From Verrucomicrobia bacterium UBA6775 (GTDB lineage Bacteria; Verrucomicrobiota; Verrucomicrobiia; Limisphaerales; UBA1096): DNA of 14,584 nt. A model generated the notes under the pieces. That model saw nothing but the letters and a program-made list of their open reading frames with translations, ran no database searches and was not told the DNA's origin. Both the position numbers and the translations under genes were made by a program. The DNA is taken from the NCBI GenBank assembly GCA_002453165.1, contig DKGH01000057.1, positions 1-14,584 of the forward strand, read 5' to 3'. Shown piece by piece: positions 7,597 through 13,661 of this stretch (the first letter of the stretch is position 1; each line of letters begins with the position of its first letter).

Positions 7597-8706
7597 ATGT
7601 CCGATCCGCGATACAAAAAGCTCGCCGAAGTCCTTACCGGCTACTCCACCGAATTGAAGAAGGGCGACACCGTCCTGCTCGACACCACCGACACGCCCGA
7701 TGCGTTCACGATCGAGTTGGTTCGGGCCGCACGCAAGCGAGGGGCCACTCCGCTCGTCGAGACTCGGCAGAGCCGTGTCGTGCGAGAGATGCTCATGGGC
7801 ACCAATGAAGCCCACGCCAAGACCGTCCGCGATGTCGAGCTGAGCCGCATGAAAAAATGTGACGCGTATGTCGCGGTGCGCGGAGCCAACAACACCACCG
7901 AGAACTCCGACATCCCTTCCGACAATCTCTCGATGTACTCCCGCATCCTGCGGCCGTTGCTCAACTATCGCGTCAACAAGACCCGCTGGGTGGTCATCCG
8001 CTGGCCCAACGGAGCGATGGCACAGGGCGCCGGTATGAGCACCGAGGCGTTTGAAGATTTCTTTTTCCGCGTCTGCACGATGGACTACGCCAAGATGGCC
8101 AAAGCACAGAAGCCACTCATCAAGCGCATGGCCAAGGCGGACAAGGTGCAGCTCAAGGGGCCGGGCACCGACCTGACATTCAGCATCAAGGAACTCGGCG
8201 CAGTCGGTTGCGCGGGCGACCGCAATATCCCGGACGGCGAGGTCTTTTCCTGCCCGGTGAAAAAGTCGGTCAACGGCGTGATCCAGTACAACACACCGTC
8301 CATCTACGCCGGCACGCGATTTGAGAACATGCGTCTCGAGTTCAAGAATGGCAAAATCGTCAATGCCACCGCAAGCGACACCAAGCGCATCAACGAGATT
8401 TTCGACACCGACCCCGGCGCGCGCTACGTCGGCGAGTTCTCGCTTGGCTTCAATCCCCATATTAAGGAACCGATGTGCGACATTTTGTTCGATGAAAAGA
8501 TCGCCGGCTCGCTGCACTTCACGCCGGGCCAGGCGTACGAAGAGTGCGACAACGGCAACCGGTCCGCCGTCCACTGGGACATGGTGCTGATACAGCGCCC
8601 GGAATACGGCGGCGGCGAGGTTTGGTTCGACGACGAGTTAATCCGCAAGAACGGCATTTTTATTCCGAACGACCTTAAGCCACTCAATCCGAAAAACTTA
8701 AAGTAG
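7597..8706 (+). CDS. M29 family metallo-aminopeptidase
   Basis: 369 residues from the ATG at 7597; an in-frame TTG at 7585 would add only four residues. It matches the thermophilic-aminopeptidase family M29 (AmpS/aminopeptidase T type), which removes N-terminal residues with two metal ions and is cytoplasmic; no signal peptide is present. The metal ligands known for AmpS have clear counterparts: Glu215 (PDGEVF), Glu280 (YVGEFS), His307 and Tyr314 (LHFTPGQAY), and His326 and Asp328 (VHWDMV). The spacings 65, 27 and 7 residues agree closely with the family; the last (Tyr to His, 12) is shorter than in AmpS. At 369 residues it is shorter than the roughly 410 usual. It sits alone between the exported cluster (53-bp gap) and the ATP synthase operon (167-bp gap), where atpI is often found in other bacteria. 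Confidence 0.9.
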   Translation: MSDPRYKKLAEVLTGYSTELKKGDTVLLDTTDTPDAFTIELVRAARKRGATPLVETRQSRVVREMLMGTNEAHAKTVRDVELSRMKKCDAYVAVRGANNTTENSDIPSDNLSMYSRILRPLLNYRVNKTRWVVIRWPNGAMAQGAGMSTEAFEDFFFRVCTMDYAKMAKAQKPLIKRMAKADKVQLKGPGTDLTFSIKELGAVGCAGDRNIPDGEVFSCPVKKSVNGVIQYNTPSIYAGTRFENMRLEFKNGKIVNATASDTKRINEIFDTDPGARYVGEFSLGFNPHIKEPMCDILFDEKIAGSLHFTPGQAYEECDNGNRSAVHWDMVLIQRPEYGGGEVWFDDELIRKNGIFIPNDLKPLNPKNLK

Positions 8707-8707
8707 T

Positions 8708-8723
8708 GCGCTTGGCCAAGCGC
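8708..8723. repeat. Dispersed palindrome, intergenic copy 2 (16 bp, perfect)
   Basis: GCGCTTGGCCAAGCGC matches the full consensus and lies outside any gene between the M29 gene and atpB. It is followed by a further CTTGG. Confidence 0.85.
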
Positions 8724-8746
8724 TTGGGTTGTGAACAACTTTTTTT
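8708..8746 (+). terminator. Palindrome plus small dyad and T-run after the M29 gene
   Basis: The complete 16-bp palindrome GCGCTTGGCCAAGCGC (8708-8723) begins 2 bp after the M29 stop and can fold as a 6-bp stem with a GGCC loop. A short dyad GTTG-TGAA-CAAC (8728-8739) follows and runs directly into seven T residues (8740-8746). The arrangement resembles a weak intrinsic terminator. The last stem is only 4 bp, so strength is doubtful. Confidence 0.4.
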
Positions 8747-8804
8747 GGGAAAATGTCGAATTTAGACATAAATGGGTTGTGTATCGTCTGTTTTTTGGCA
8801 TAAA
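8745..8804 (+). promoter_or_regulatory. Two promoter-like elements with equal spacing upstream of atpB
   Basis: TTGGGA (8745-8750) is followed after 16 bp by CATAAA (8767-8772), and TTGTGT (8777-8782) after 16 bp by CATAAA (8799-8804). The two -10-like boxes lie in GACATAAAT and GGCATAAAT, 32 bp apart. Each agrees only partly with the sigma-70 consensus. This is the only sizeable gap before the operon and is more AT-rich than its flanks, so it is where the atp promoter is expected. The whole gap is 8707-8873. Confidence 0.4.
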
Positions 8805-8810
8805 TCCCGT

Positions 8811-8849
8811 CCACTTTTCAGGAAGTGGCTCCTTTTTTACGAAGGGAGC
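8811..8849 (+). promoter_or_regulatory. Two adjacent stem-loops in the atpB leader
   Basis: CCACTT (8811-8816) pairs with AAGTGG (8823-8828) around the loop TTCAGG. Next, GCTCCTTTT (8828-8836) pairs with GAAGGGAGC (8841-8849) around TTAC, with two G-U pairs. They share base 8828. The first stem followed by CTCC and six T could act as a terminator; the second would absorb that T-run. They end 24 nt before the atpB start, and the only purine-rich stretch (AAGGGAG) is inside the second stem. Confidence 0.4.
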
Positions 8850-8873
8850 AAGCAGCCAATCCGTTTTTTTTGG

Positions 8874-9908
8874 ATGAATTTCCGCCGCTTTTTACTCGCC
8901 ATAACACTGATCGTTGCCTTGCCGATGCCGGCCCTTTTCGCCGCCGCTGATGGTAACGCCGCATCCTCCACCGAAACCGCCGCAAAACATGGAGACGATG
9001 CCCATGGACACGAAGGCGGGCATCACGGTTTACCCAAGAACGCTGTCCCACTTTTTTTCGAGTACAAAGTCGATGTCCAAGTCTTTGATGATGCCGGCGA
9101 ACCCGTAATGAAGGACGGAAAGCCTGAAACGAAAGAAAAGCTGTTATTCGCCATCACCAACTCAATGGTGGTCACGTGGATCGTGGCACTGGGGCTTATT
9201 CTCGTCGCGCAAATTGCCACCAAGAAGCCCAAGCTGGTGCCATCCGGCCTGCAGAATTTTGTCGAGTGGATCGTTGAAAGCCTGATCGGCTTTTTCGAAG
9301 GCATCCTCGGAGCCAAGCTGGCCCGCGAAACGTTTTGGTTTTTTGGAACCATCTTCATTTTCATTCTGTTCAGCAACTGGTTCGGCCTAATACCAGGTGT
9401 GGGTACTGTAGGTTGGGCTCATGGTAATCCTGGCTTTTTTCACTCTGAACACTTGAGTGCTCCACTTTTCCGCGGTGTGAACGCAGATTTAAATATGACC
9501 GCTGCGATGGCCCTGTTTTTCTTTGCGCTCTGGATTTTCTGGTCTCTCAAGGCGATCGGTCCGGGTGGGTTCTTCTTACACATTTTTAACGTCAAAGGAC
9601 ACGGTTTTACAGTAATGGGAATCTTCCTTTTGCTGATTTACATCTTTGTCGGCGTGGTGGAGGTGGTCTCCATCAGCGTTCGCCCAGTGGCCTTGATGTT
9701 CCGTCTCTACGGCAACGTGTTTGCGGGTGAAAATATCCTTGAGACGGTCATGGCTCTGGGCGGTCCGTACTTTGGTTGGCTGGCTGTCCTGCCGTTTTAC
9801 TTTTTGGAATTACTCGTCGGATTTGTGCAGGCACTTGTGTTTGCCCTGCTAACAGCGGTGTTTACCTCACTGATGTGCAGTCATCACGATGAGGATCACG
9901 CACACTGA
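8874..9908 (+). CDS. atpB: F-type ATP synthase subunit a
   Basis: 344 residues from the ATG at 8874, well above the 271 of E. coli. This start is preferred to an in-frame ATG at 8772 because it opens onto a signal-peptide-like segment (MNFRRFLLAITLIVALPMPALFAAA), and the earlier one would overlap the promoter region. Residues 39-51 are His-rich (HGDDAHGHEGGHH), followed by a polar domain to about 90. The conserved membrane part starts near 98. FSNWFGLIPG, then MFRLYGNVFAGE with Arg277 (equivalent to E. coli Arg210, essential for proton translocation), and FVQALVFALLTAVFTSL are diagnostic. The C-terminus is also His/acid-rich (SHHDEDHAH). It forms the stator half-channels beside the c-ring in the membrane. 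It is first in the atp operon and 74 bp before atpE. Confidence 0.95.
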   Translation: MNFRRFLLAITLIVALPMPALFAAADGNAASSTETAAKHGDDAHGHEGGHHGLPKNAVPLFFEYKVDVQVFDDAGEPVMKDGKPETKEKLLFAITNSMVVTWIVALGLILVAQIATKKPKLVPSGLQNFVEWIVESLIGFFEGILGAKLARETFWFFGTIFIFILFSNWFGLIPGVGTVGWAHGNPGFFHSEHLSAPLFRGVNADLNMTAAMALFFFALWIFWSLKAIGPGGFFLHIFNVKGHGFTVMGIFLLLIYIFVGVVEVVSISVRPVALMFRLYGNVFAGENILETVMALGGPYFGWLAVLPFYFLELLVGFVQALVFALLTAVFTSLMCSHHDEDHAH

Positions 9909-9982
9909 TAAGACACTTTTGATGGTCAGACCATGCTGGATCGTGGGGGCTGTCAAAGAAACTGATAACATAATAAATAAAC

Positions 9983-10180
9983 ATGACTGGTAGTTTACAT
10001 ATTGGTCTGGCAGCACTTGGCTCCGCCATCGGCGTGGGCTTGGTGGGTGCTAAGGCGGCTGAAGCCACTGGGCGCAACCCGGGCGCTTCCGGCCCCATCC
10101 TCACCGCGGCGATCATTTTCGCGGCTCTGGCTGAGGGTGTTGTGTTCATTGCGATCTTCCTCGGGAAGAGCGGAATGTAA
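9983..10180 (+). CDS. atpE: F-type ATP synthase subunit c
   Basis: 65 residues forming the two-helix hairpin of the c-ring. Helix 1 (about 5-24) carries the small-residue motif GSAIGVGLVGAKAAEA; the polar loop has the conserved RNP (31-33) that contacts the rotor stalk; helix 2 has ALAEGVVF with Glu51 as the ion-binding carboxylate. There is no helix-1 glutamine and no Ser/Thr after the Glu, as found in Na+ rings, so proton coupling is inferred. The protein is short for the family (usually 70-90) with a minimal N-terminus. The leader (ATAATAAATAAAC before ATG) is A-rich without a Shine-Dalgarno sequence. The 74-bp gap before it holds only a small dyad (ATGGT-CAG-ACCAT, 9922-9934), and a strong hairpin follows the gene. 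Confidence 0.95.
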   Translation: MTGSLHIGLAALGSAIGVGLVGAKAAEATGRNPGASGPILTAAIIFAALAEGVVFIAIFLGKSGM

Positions 10181-10192
10181 TCAAAACCTTGC

Positions 10193-10216
10193 TGGTGGCG
10201 GGGCAACCCGCCGCCA
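10193..10216 (+). promoter_or_regulatory. Strong GCAA-tetraloop hairpin between atpE and atpF
   Basis: TGGTGGCGGG (10193-10202) pairs with CCCGCCGCCA (10207-10216) around a GCAA loop: ten pairs, one of them G-U, with a GNRA tetraloop. Only ATTTT follows, not a proper T-run, and five more atp genes lie downstream, so a full terminator is unlikely. An mRNA stability, processing or partial-termination element that favours the high-copy c subunit is the likely role (inference). Confidence 0.6.
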
Positions 10217-10246
10217 TTTTAAATTTAAGAACTTTTTAGATAGAAA

Positions 10247-10789
10247 ATGACTCAATTCATTACTTTAGCAGCTGCTGGAGCGGAGGGTGATAACGGTATG
10301 TTGGAAACATTTGGTGTCAACGCCCCCTTGTTCATCTCCCAGTTAATCGCCTTCACCATCGTTGCCCTGCTCCTCAAGAAATTTGCCTACAAGCCGGTGC
10401 TCGATATGCTCGAGCAGCGCAAGGCGCGCATTGCCGAGGCCGAGACCAACGCCGAGAAAATCAAGTCCGAGTTGGCCGAAACCGAATCCGCCCGAGACAA
10501 GATTCTCGAGGGGGCGCGTACCGAGGCCAACAGGTTGATCGAGGAAACCCGCTCTGCCGCCGCTGAGTTAAAGGAGGCCAAGACGCAGGAGGCCATCTCC
10601 TCCGCCGAGGCTATCATCGCCAAGGCTCAGGAGGCCGCCGCTGCAGAGCGCGATAAGTTGATGGCCGAGTTGAAACAGGAAGTCGGCCGATTGGTGGTCG
10701 AGACCACCTGCAAGGTAACCGGCAAGGTGCTGACCGCGGAAGACCAGCAGCGCCTGATCGAGGACGCCAACAAGGAAATCGCCGCCTGA
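10247..10789 (+). CDS. atpF: F-type ATP synthase subunit b
   Basis: 180 residues from the ATG at 10247. A membrane helix at about 27-45 (LFISQLIAFTIVALLLKKF) is followed by the family signature YKPVLDMLEQRKARIAEAE and a long Ala/Glu/Lys coiled coil to the end, as expected for the peripheral stalk dimer that holds F1 against subunit a. The N-terminal 17 residues (MTQFITLAAAGAEGDNG) are additional to most b subunits. An internal ATG at 10298, which would give 163 residues, has GGAGGG at 10282-10287 ten bases before it, the best Shine-Dalgarno sequence in the operon. Either start is possible; the longer is kept because the extension looks like the secretory-type N-termini of related phyla. The stop overlaps the atpH start (TGATG). 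Confidence 0.93.
   Translation: MTQFITLAAAGAEGDNGMLETFGVNAPLFISQLIAFTIVALLLKKFAYKPVLDMLEQRKARIAEAETNAEKIKSELAETESARDKILEGARTEANRLIEETRSAAAELKEAKTQEAISSAEAIIAKAQEAAAAERDKLMAELKQEVGRLVVETTCKVTGKVLTAEDQQRLIEDANKEIAA
10282..10287 (+). promoter_or_regulatory. Possible ribosome binding site for an internal atpF start
   Basis: GGAGGG lies 10 nt before the in-frame ATG at 10298. It is unusual in an operon whose other starts lack Shine-Dalgarno sequences, and it could define the true start or a second one. It may also be a chance product of the Gly-Ala-Glu-Gly codons. Confidence 0.35.
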
Positions 10790-11181
10790 TGAAGATCAGC
10801 CGCCAAGCCCAGCGCGAAGCCAAGCAGCTTTTCCAGGCCTGCCACGTTGAGGGCAACCTCAGGGACGACAAGGTTCGCGAGACCGTGAAACTGTTGACGG
10901 AAAAGAAGCCGCGCGACTATGTGGCGGTCCTTTCCCACTTGCATCGCTTGGTTAAGCTGGACGTGCAGCGTCGCACGGCCGATGTGCAAAGCGCAGTGGC
11001 ATTGAACGACTCTCAACAAAACCAGGTGAAGGAAAACTTGGCCAAGCTCTACGGCAACAACCTGAGCTATTCATTCACTGAAAACGCCGAGTTGCTCGGC
11101 GGCATGCGCGTGAAGGTGGGCAGCGATGTCTACGACGGCAGTGTCCGCACCCGCTTGGCCAAGCTGGAAGAATCCTTTTAA
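10789..11181 (+). CDS. atpH: F-type ATP synthase subunit delta, short form
   Basis: 130 residues, compared with about 175-180 in the usual subunit. The start is firm: ATG overlaps the atpF stop by one base. The C-terminal signature ELLGGMRVKVGSDVYDGSVRTRLAKLEESF (given here over residues 101-130) is the classic delta motif (E. coli: [22 protein letters not shown]). The central TADVQSAVALND matches the E. coli segment near residue 107, but here begins near residue 64, so roughly 45 residues are missing from the N-terminal helical bundle that binds the tops of the alpha subunits. The subunit joins F1 to the b stalk. No frameshift is apparent, so this looks like a natural short form. Two palindrome cores (11037, 11154) lie in its 3' third. 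Confidence 0.85.
   Translation: MKISRQAQREAKQLFQACHVEGNLRDDKVRETVKLLTEKKPRDYVAVLSHLHRLVKLDVQRRTADVQSAVALNDSQQNQVKENLAKLYGNNLSYSFTENAELLGGMRVKVGSDVYDGSVRTRLAKLEESF
11037..11046. repeat. Dispersed palindrome core in atpH
   Basis: CTTGGCCAAG followed by C, read as NLAKL. The left flank does not match the consensus. Confidence 0.6.
11153..11164. repeat. Dispersed palindrome, 12-bp copy in atpH
   Basis: GCTTGGCCAAGC is perfectly palindromic and is read as RLAKL within the delta C-terminal signature, ending 18 bp before the end of the gene. Confidence 0.65.
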
Positions 11182-11201
11182 ACTAATTTAACCTAACGAA
11201 A

Positions 11202-12731
11202 ATGAGTAACCTACTTCAGGAAATCGAAGCGCAAATCGCAGGCGCCAAAACCGAGGTCGCCAAGGAAAACGTCGGCATCGTCCGGGAAACCGGTGACGGT
11301 GTGGCCAAGATTGAAGGCCTCACCGGGGCGATGATGAATGAGATGCTTGACTTCGGCAACGGAGTCACCGGCTTGGCCTTGAACCTCGAGGAAACCGAGG
11401 TCGGCGCCATCGTGCTGGGCGACTTTACCGGCATCCGCGAGGGTCAGGAAGTCAAGGCCACCGGCAAGCTGCTTCAGGTACCGGTCGGCAAAAGCCTGCT
11501 TGGCCGTGTGACCAATGCGCTTGGCCAAGCTATCGATGGCAAAGGCGACATCCAGGGTGACGCGACCTATCCGGTGGAAAAAATTGCCCCCGGTATCGTG
11601 AAACGTAAGTCCGTGGATCAGCCGCTGCAGACCGGCATTTTGGCGATCGACGCGATGATCCCGATTGGCCGTGGCCAGCGTGAGTTGATCATCGGCGACC
11701 GTTCGACCGGCAAGACCACCATTGGCATCGACGCGATCATCAACCAGTCGCGCATGAACAAGGCCGCCGAGGCCGCCGGCGACACGGATTACCGCCCGGT
11801 TTACAGCATTTACGTGGCCGTCGGCCAGAAGCGCTCAAACGTTGCCCAAGTGATCAGCGTGCTGGAGGAAGCCGGTGCACTCGAGCACACCATCGTGGTG
11901 GCGGCGACCGCATCCGACAGTGCCACCAACCAGTACCTCGCGCCGTTCGCCGGGGCTGCAATGGGCGAGTGGTTCATGGACAACGGCATGGACGCGCTGA
12001 TCGTGTACGATGACCTTTCCAAGCACGCGGTCGCCTATCGTCAGGTGTCGCTCGTGTTGAAGCGTCCGTCAGGTCGTGAAGCCTATCCGGGTGACGTATT
12101 TTACCTGCACAGCCGCCTACTGGAGCGTTCCGCCCGCGTGGGCAAGGACTACGGCAACGGCTCACTCACCGCCCTGCCGATCATCGAGACACAGGCCGGT
12201 GACGTCTCGGCGTACATCCCGACTAACGTGATTTCCATCACCGACGGACAGATCTTCCTAGAGGGTGACCTGTTTTATCAGGGCGTGCGCCCTGCGGTGT
12301 CGGTGGGTCTGTCGGTTTCCCGTGTGGGCTCAGCCGCGCAGATCAAGGCCATGAAACAGGTGGCCGGCACGGTGAAACTTGACCTCGCACAGTTCCGCGA
12401 ACTGGCCGCCTTCGCTCAGTTCGGCTCTGATCTGGACGAGAAAACCCAGCAGCAGCTCGACCGAGGCAAGCGCATCGTCGAGGTGTTCAAGCAGAACCAG
12501 TACAACCCGCTCTCCGTCCCCACTCAGGTGGTCACGCTCTGGGCGGTGCAGAACGGCAAATTTGACGACGTGGAAGTCGAGCAGGTCGGTGATTTCAAGA
12601 ACCAGCTCCGCGAGTATCTCGAAACCCGCAAAAAGGATCTGCTCCGCAAAATCGAGACCGAGGGCAAGCTGGGCGACGAGCTCGAGGCCGAGGTCTCCGA
12701 TACCATCGACGAATTCAAGAAAACCTTTTAA
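11202..12731 (+). CDS. atpA: F-type ATP synthase subunit alpha
   Basis: 509 residues, a normal length. The N-terminal beta domain is followed by the nucleotide-binding domain with P-loop GDRSTGKT at residues 165-172, where the usual sequence is GDRQTGKT. The arginine finger that completes the catalytic site of the beta subunit is Arg374 in LSVSRVGSAAQIKAMKQVAG. VYDDLSKHAVAYRQVSLVLKRPSGREAYPGDVFYLHSRLLER-type segments are all present (residues 267 onward). Alpha forms the non-catalytic half of the F1 hexamer on the cytoplasmic side. The gene starts 20 bp after atpH with an A-rich leader (AACCTAACGAAA) and no Shine-Dalgarno sequence, and is followed 13 bp later by atpG. One palindrome copy (11519-11530) is read as ALGQA. 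Confidence 0.98.
   Translation: MSNLLQEIEAQIAGAKTEVAKENVGIVRETGDGVAKIEGLTGAMMNEMLDFGNGVTGLALNLEETEVGAIVLGDFTGIREGQEVKATGKLLQVPVGKSLLGRVTNALGQAIDGKGDIQGDATYPVEKIAPGIVKRKSVDQPLQTGILAIDAMIPIGRGQRELIIGDRSTGKTTIGIDAIINQSRMNKAAEAAGDTDYRPVYSIYVAVGQKRSNVAQVISVLEEAGALEHTIVVAATASDSATNQYLAPFAGAAMGEWFMDNGMDALIVYDDLSKHAVAYRQVSLVLKRPSGREAYPGDVFYLHSRLLERSARVGKDYGNGSLTALPIIETQAGDVSAYIPTNVISITDGQIFLEGDLFYQGVRPAVSVGLSVSRVGSAAQIKAMKQVAGTVKLDLAQFRELAAFAQFGSDLDEKTQQQLDRGKRIVEVFKQNQYNPLSVPTQVVTLWAVQNGKFDDVEVEQVGDFKNQLREYLETRKKDLLRKIETEGKLGDELEAEVSDTIDEFKKTF
11519..11530. repeat. Dispersed palindrome, 12-bp copy in atpA
   Basis: GCTTGGCCAAGC with left flank GC of the consensus, read as ALGQA, a third reading of the element. 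The ALG segment here (VTNALGQAIDG) is conserved in alpha subunits generally, so this copy could partly reflect protein constraint. Confidence 0.6.
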
Positions 12732-12744
12732 CCGGAACTGACGC

Positions 12745-13626
12745 ATGCCCAGCACGCGCGACATTCGCCGACGCATCAAGTCGGTCAAGAACACGGCCCA
12801 GATCACCAAGGCCATGCAGATGGTGGCGGCGTCCAAGATGCGCCGTGCGCAGGACGCAGCCATGGCCGGTCGGCCCTACGCGGACTTGATGAACCGCGTG
12901 CTGTCGGAGGTCACCGCGACGGTTACCGACTTCCAGCATCCGCTCACCGAGAAACGCAGCGACACCGGAAAGCGCGCTGTCGTGCTCGTCAGCACGGACA
13001 AGGGACTTTGCGGCGCGCTCAACACCACCCTGCTCCGTGATGCAGCGCAGCTGGACAAGGAAAACTCCATCTTCATCTGCGCCGGCCGCAAGGGCGCACA
13101 GTTTGTCGGCCGCACCGGCCGCGAGTTGGCCGCCGAGTTGAGCTACGCGGATGTGCCGGAATTTTCCGATGCCCGCACCATCACCAAGTTCGCGGTGGAC
13201 CTCTTCACCGAGGGCAAGGTGGATGCCGTGGACGTGTTGTTCACCAACTTCATCTCCACCATCAACCAGAAACCGGATTTGCGCCAGTTGCTGCCCATCG
13301 GTGAAATCAAGGGCGTGGAAGCCTCTGTGGCCGGCGAAAACGAGGGGAAGGAGCTTGAGGCAAGCGGCCTGGAATTCCTTTTCGAGCCGGACGCCGGCGA
13401 GGTGCTCAGCAGCCTGCTCCCCCACTATCTGAACTATCAGGTCTTCCAGATTTTACTCGAGTCCAAGGCCAGTGAGCACAGCTCACGGATGGTCGCCATG
13501 AAAAACGCGACCGACAACGCCAACCAGCTCATCAAGGATCTCACGTTGGAGTACAACAAGATTCGCCAGGCCTCCATCACCTCGGAGCTGCTTGAAATCA
13601 CGACGGCACAAATGGCCCTCGGTTAA
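12745..13626 (+). CDS. atpG: F-type ATP synthase subunit gamma
   Basis: 293 residues, the usual length for the central rotor shaft. The N-terminal helix has the family motif RDIRRRIKSVKNTAQITKAMQMVAASKMRRAQ (residues 5-36), the Rossmann-like middle has VVLVSTDKGLCGALNTTL (residues 75-92), and the C-terminal helix ends NKIRQASITSELLEITTAQMAL. The N- and C-terminal helices form the coiled coil that turns inside the alpha-beta hexamer. The final ITTAQMALG replaces the more common ISGAEAL form and is a small difference. Only a weak GGAA lies before the start; atpA ends 13 bp upstream and atpD follows after 35 bp. Confidence 0.97.
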   Translation: MPSTRDIRRRIKSVKNTAQITKAMQMVAASKMRRAQDAAMAGRPYADLMNRVLSEVTATVTDFQHPLTEKRSDTGKRAVVLVSTDKGLCGALNTTLLRDAAQLDKENSIFICAGRKGAQFVGRTGRELAAELSYADVPEFSDARTITKFAVDLFTEGKVDAVDVLFTNFISTINQKPDLRQLLPIGEIKGVEASVAGENEGKELEASGLEFLFEPDAGEVLSSLLPHYLNYQVFQILLESKASEHSSRMVAMKNATDNANQLIKDLTLEYNKIRQASITSELLEITTAQMALG

Positions 13627-13661
13627 CCCCAAGACTTTAACTAAAACAAACATAATCAAGA

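Noticed and set aside
7558..8574. Long open frame on the minus strand (338 residues) opposite the M29 gene
   Set aside because: It mirrors a gene with all family motifs and catalytic residues, and its own translation shows no recognisable domain; high-GC coding DNA often gives such antisense frames.
8772..8873. Earlier ATG adding 34 residues to subunit a
   Set aside because: The stretch contains promoter-like and hairpin elements and would bury the signal-peptide-like segment that begins at 8874.
9922..9934. Small dyad ATGGT-CAG-ACCAT between atpB and atpE
   Set aside because: The stem is only 5 bp with a 3-nt loop and no T-run; too short to claim as a regulatory element.
859..11530. Reading the RLAKR-type peptides as a conserved protein motif
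   Set aside because: The same DNA is read in other frames as AWPR and ALGQA, and two copies lie outside genes, so the DNA is the conserved unit.
12330..13425. Minus-strand open frames (177 and 236 residues) opposite atpA and atpG
   Set aside because: They are shadows of two strongly conserved ATP synthase genes and have no recognisable content.
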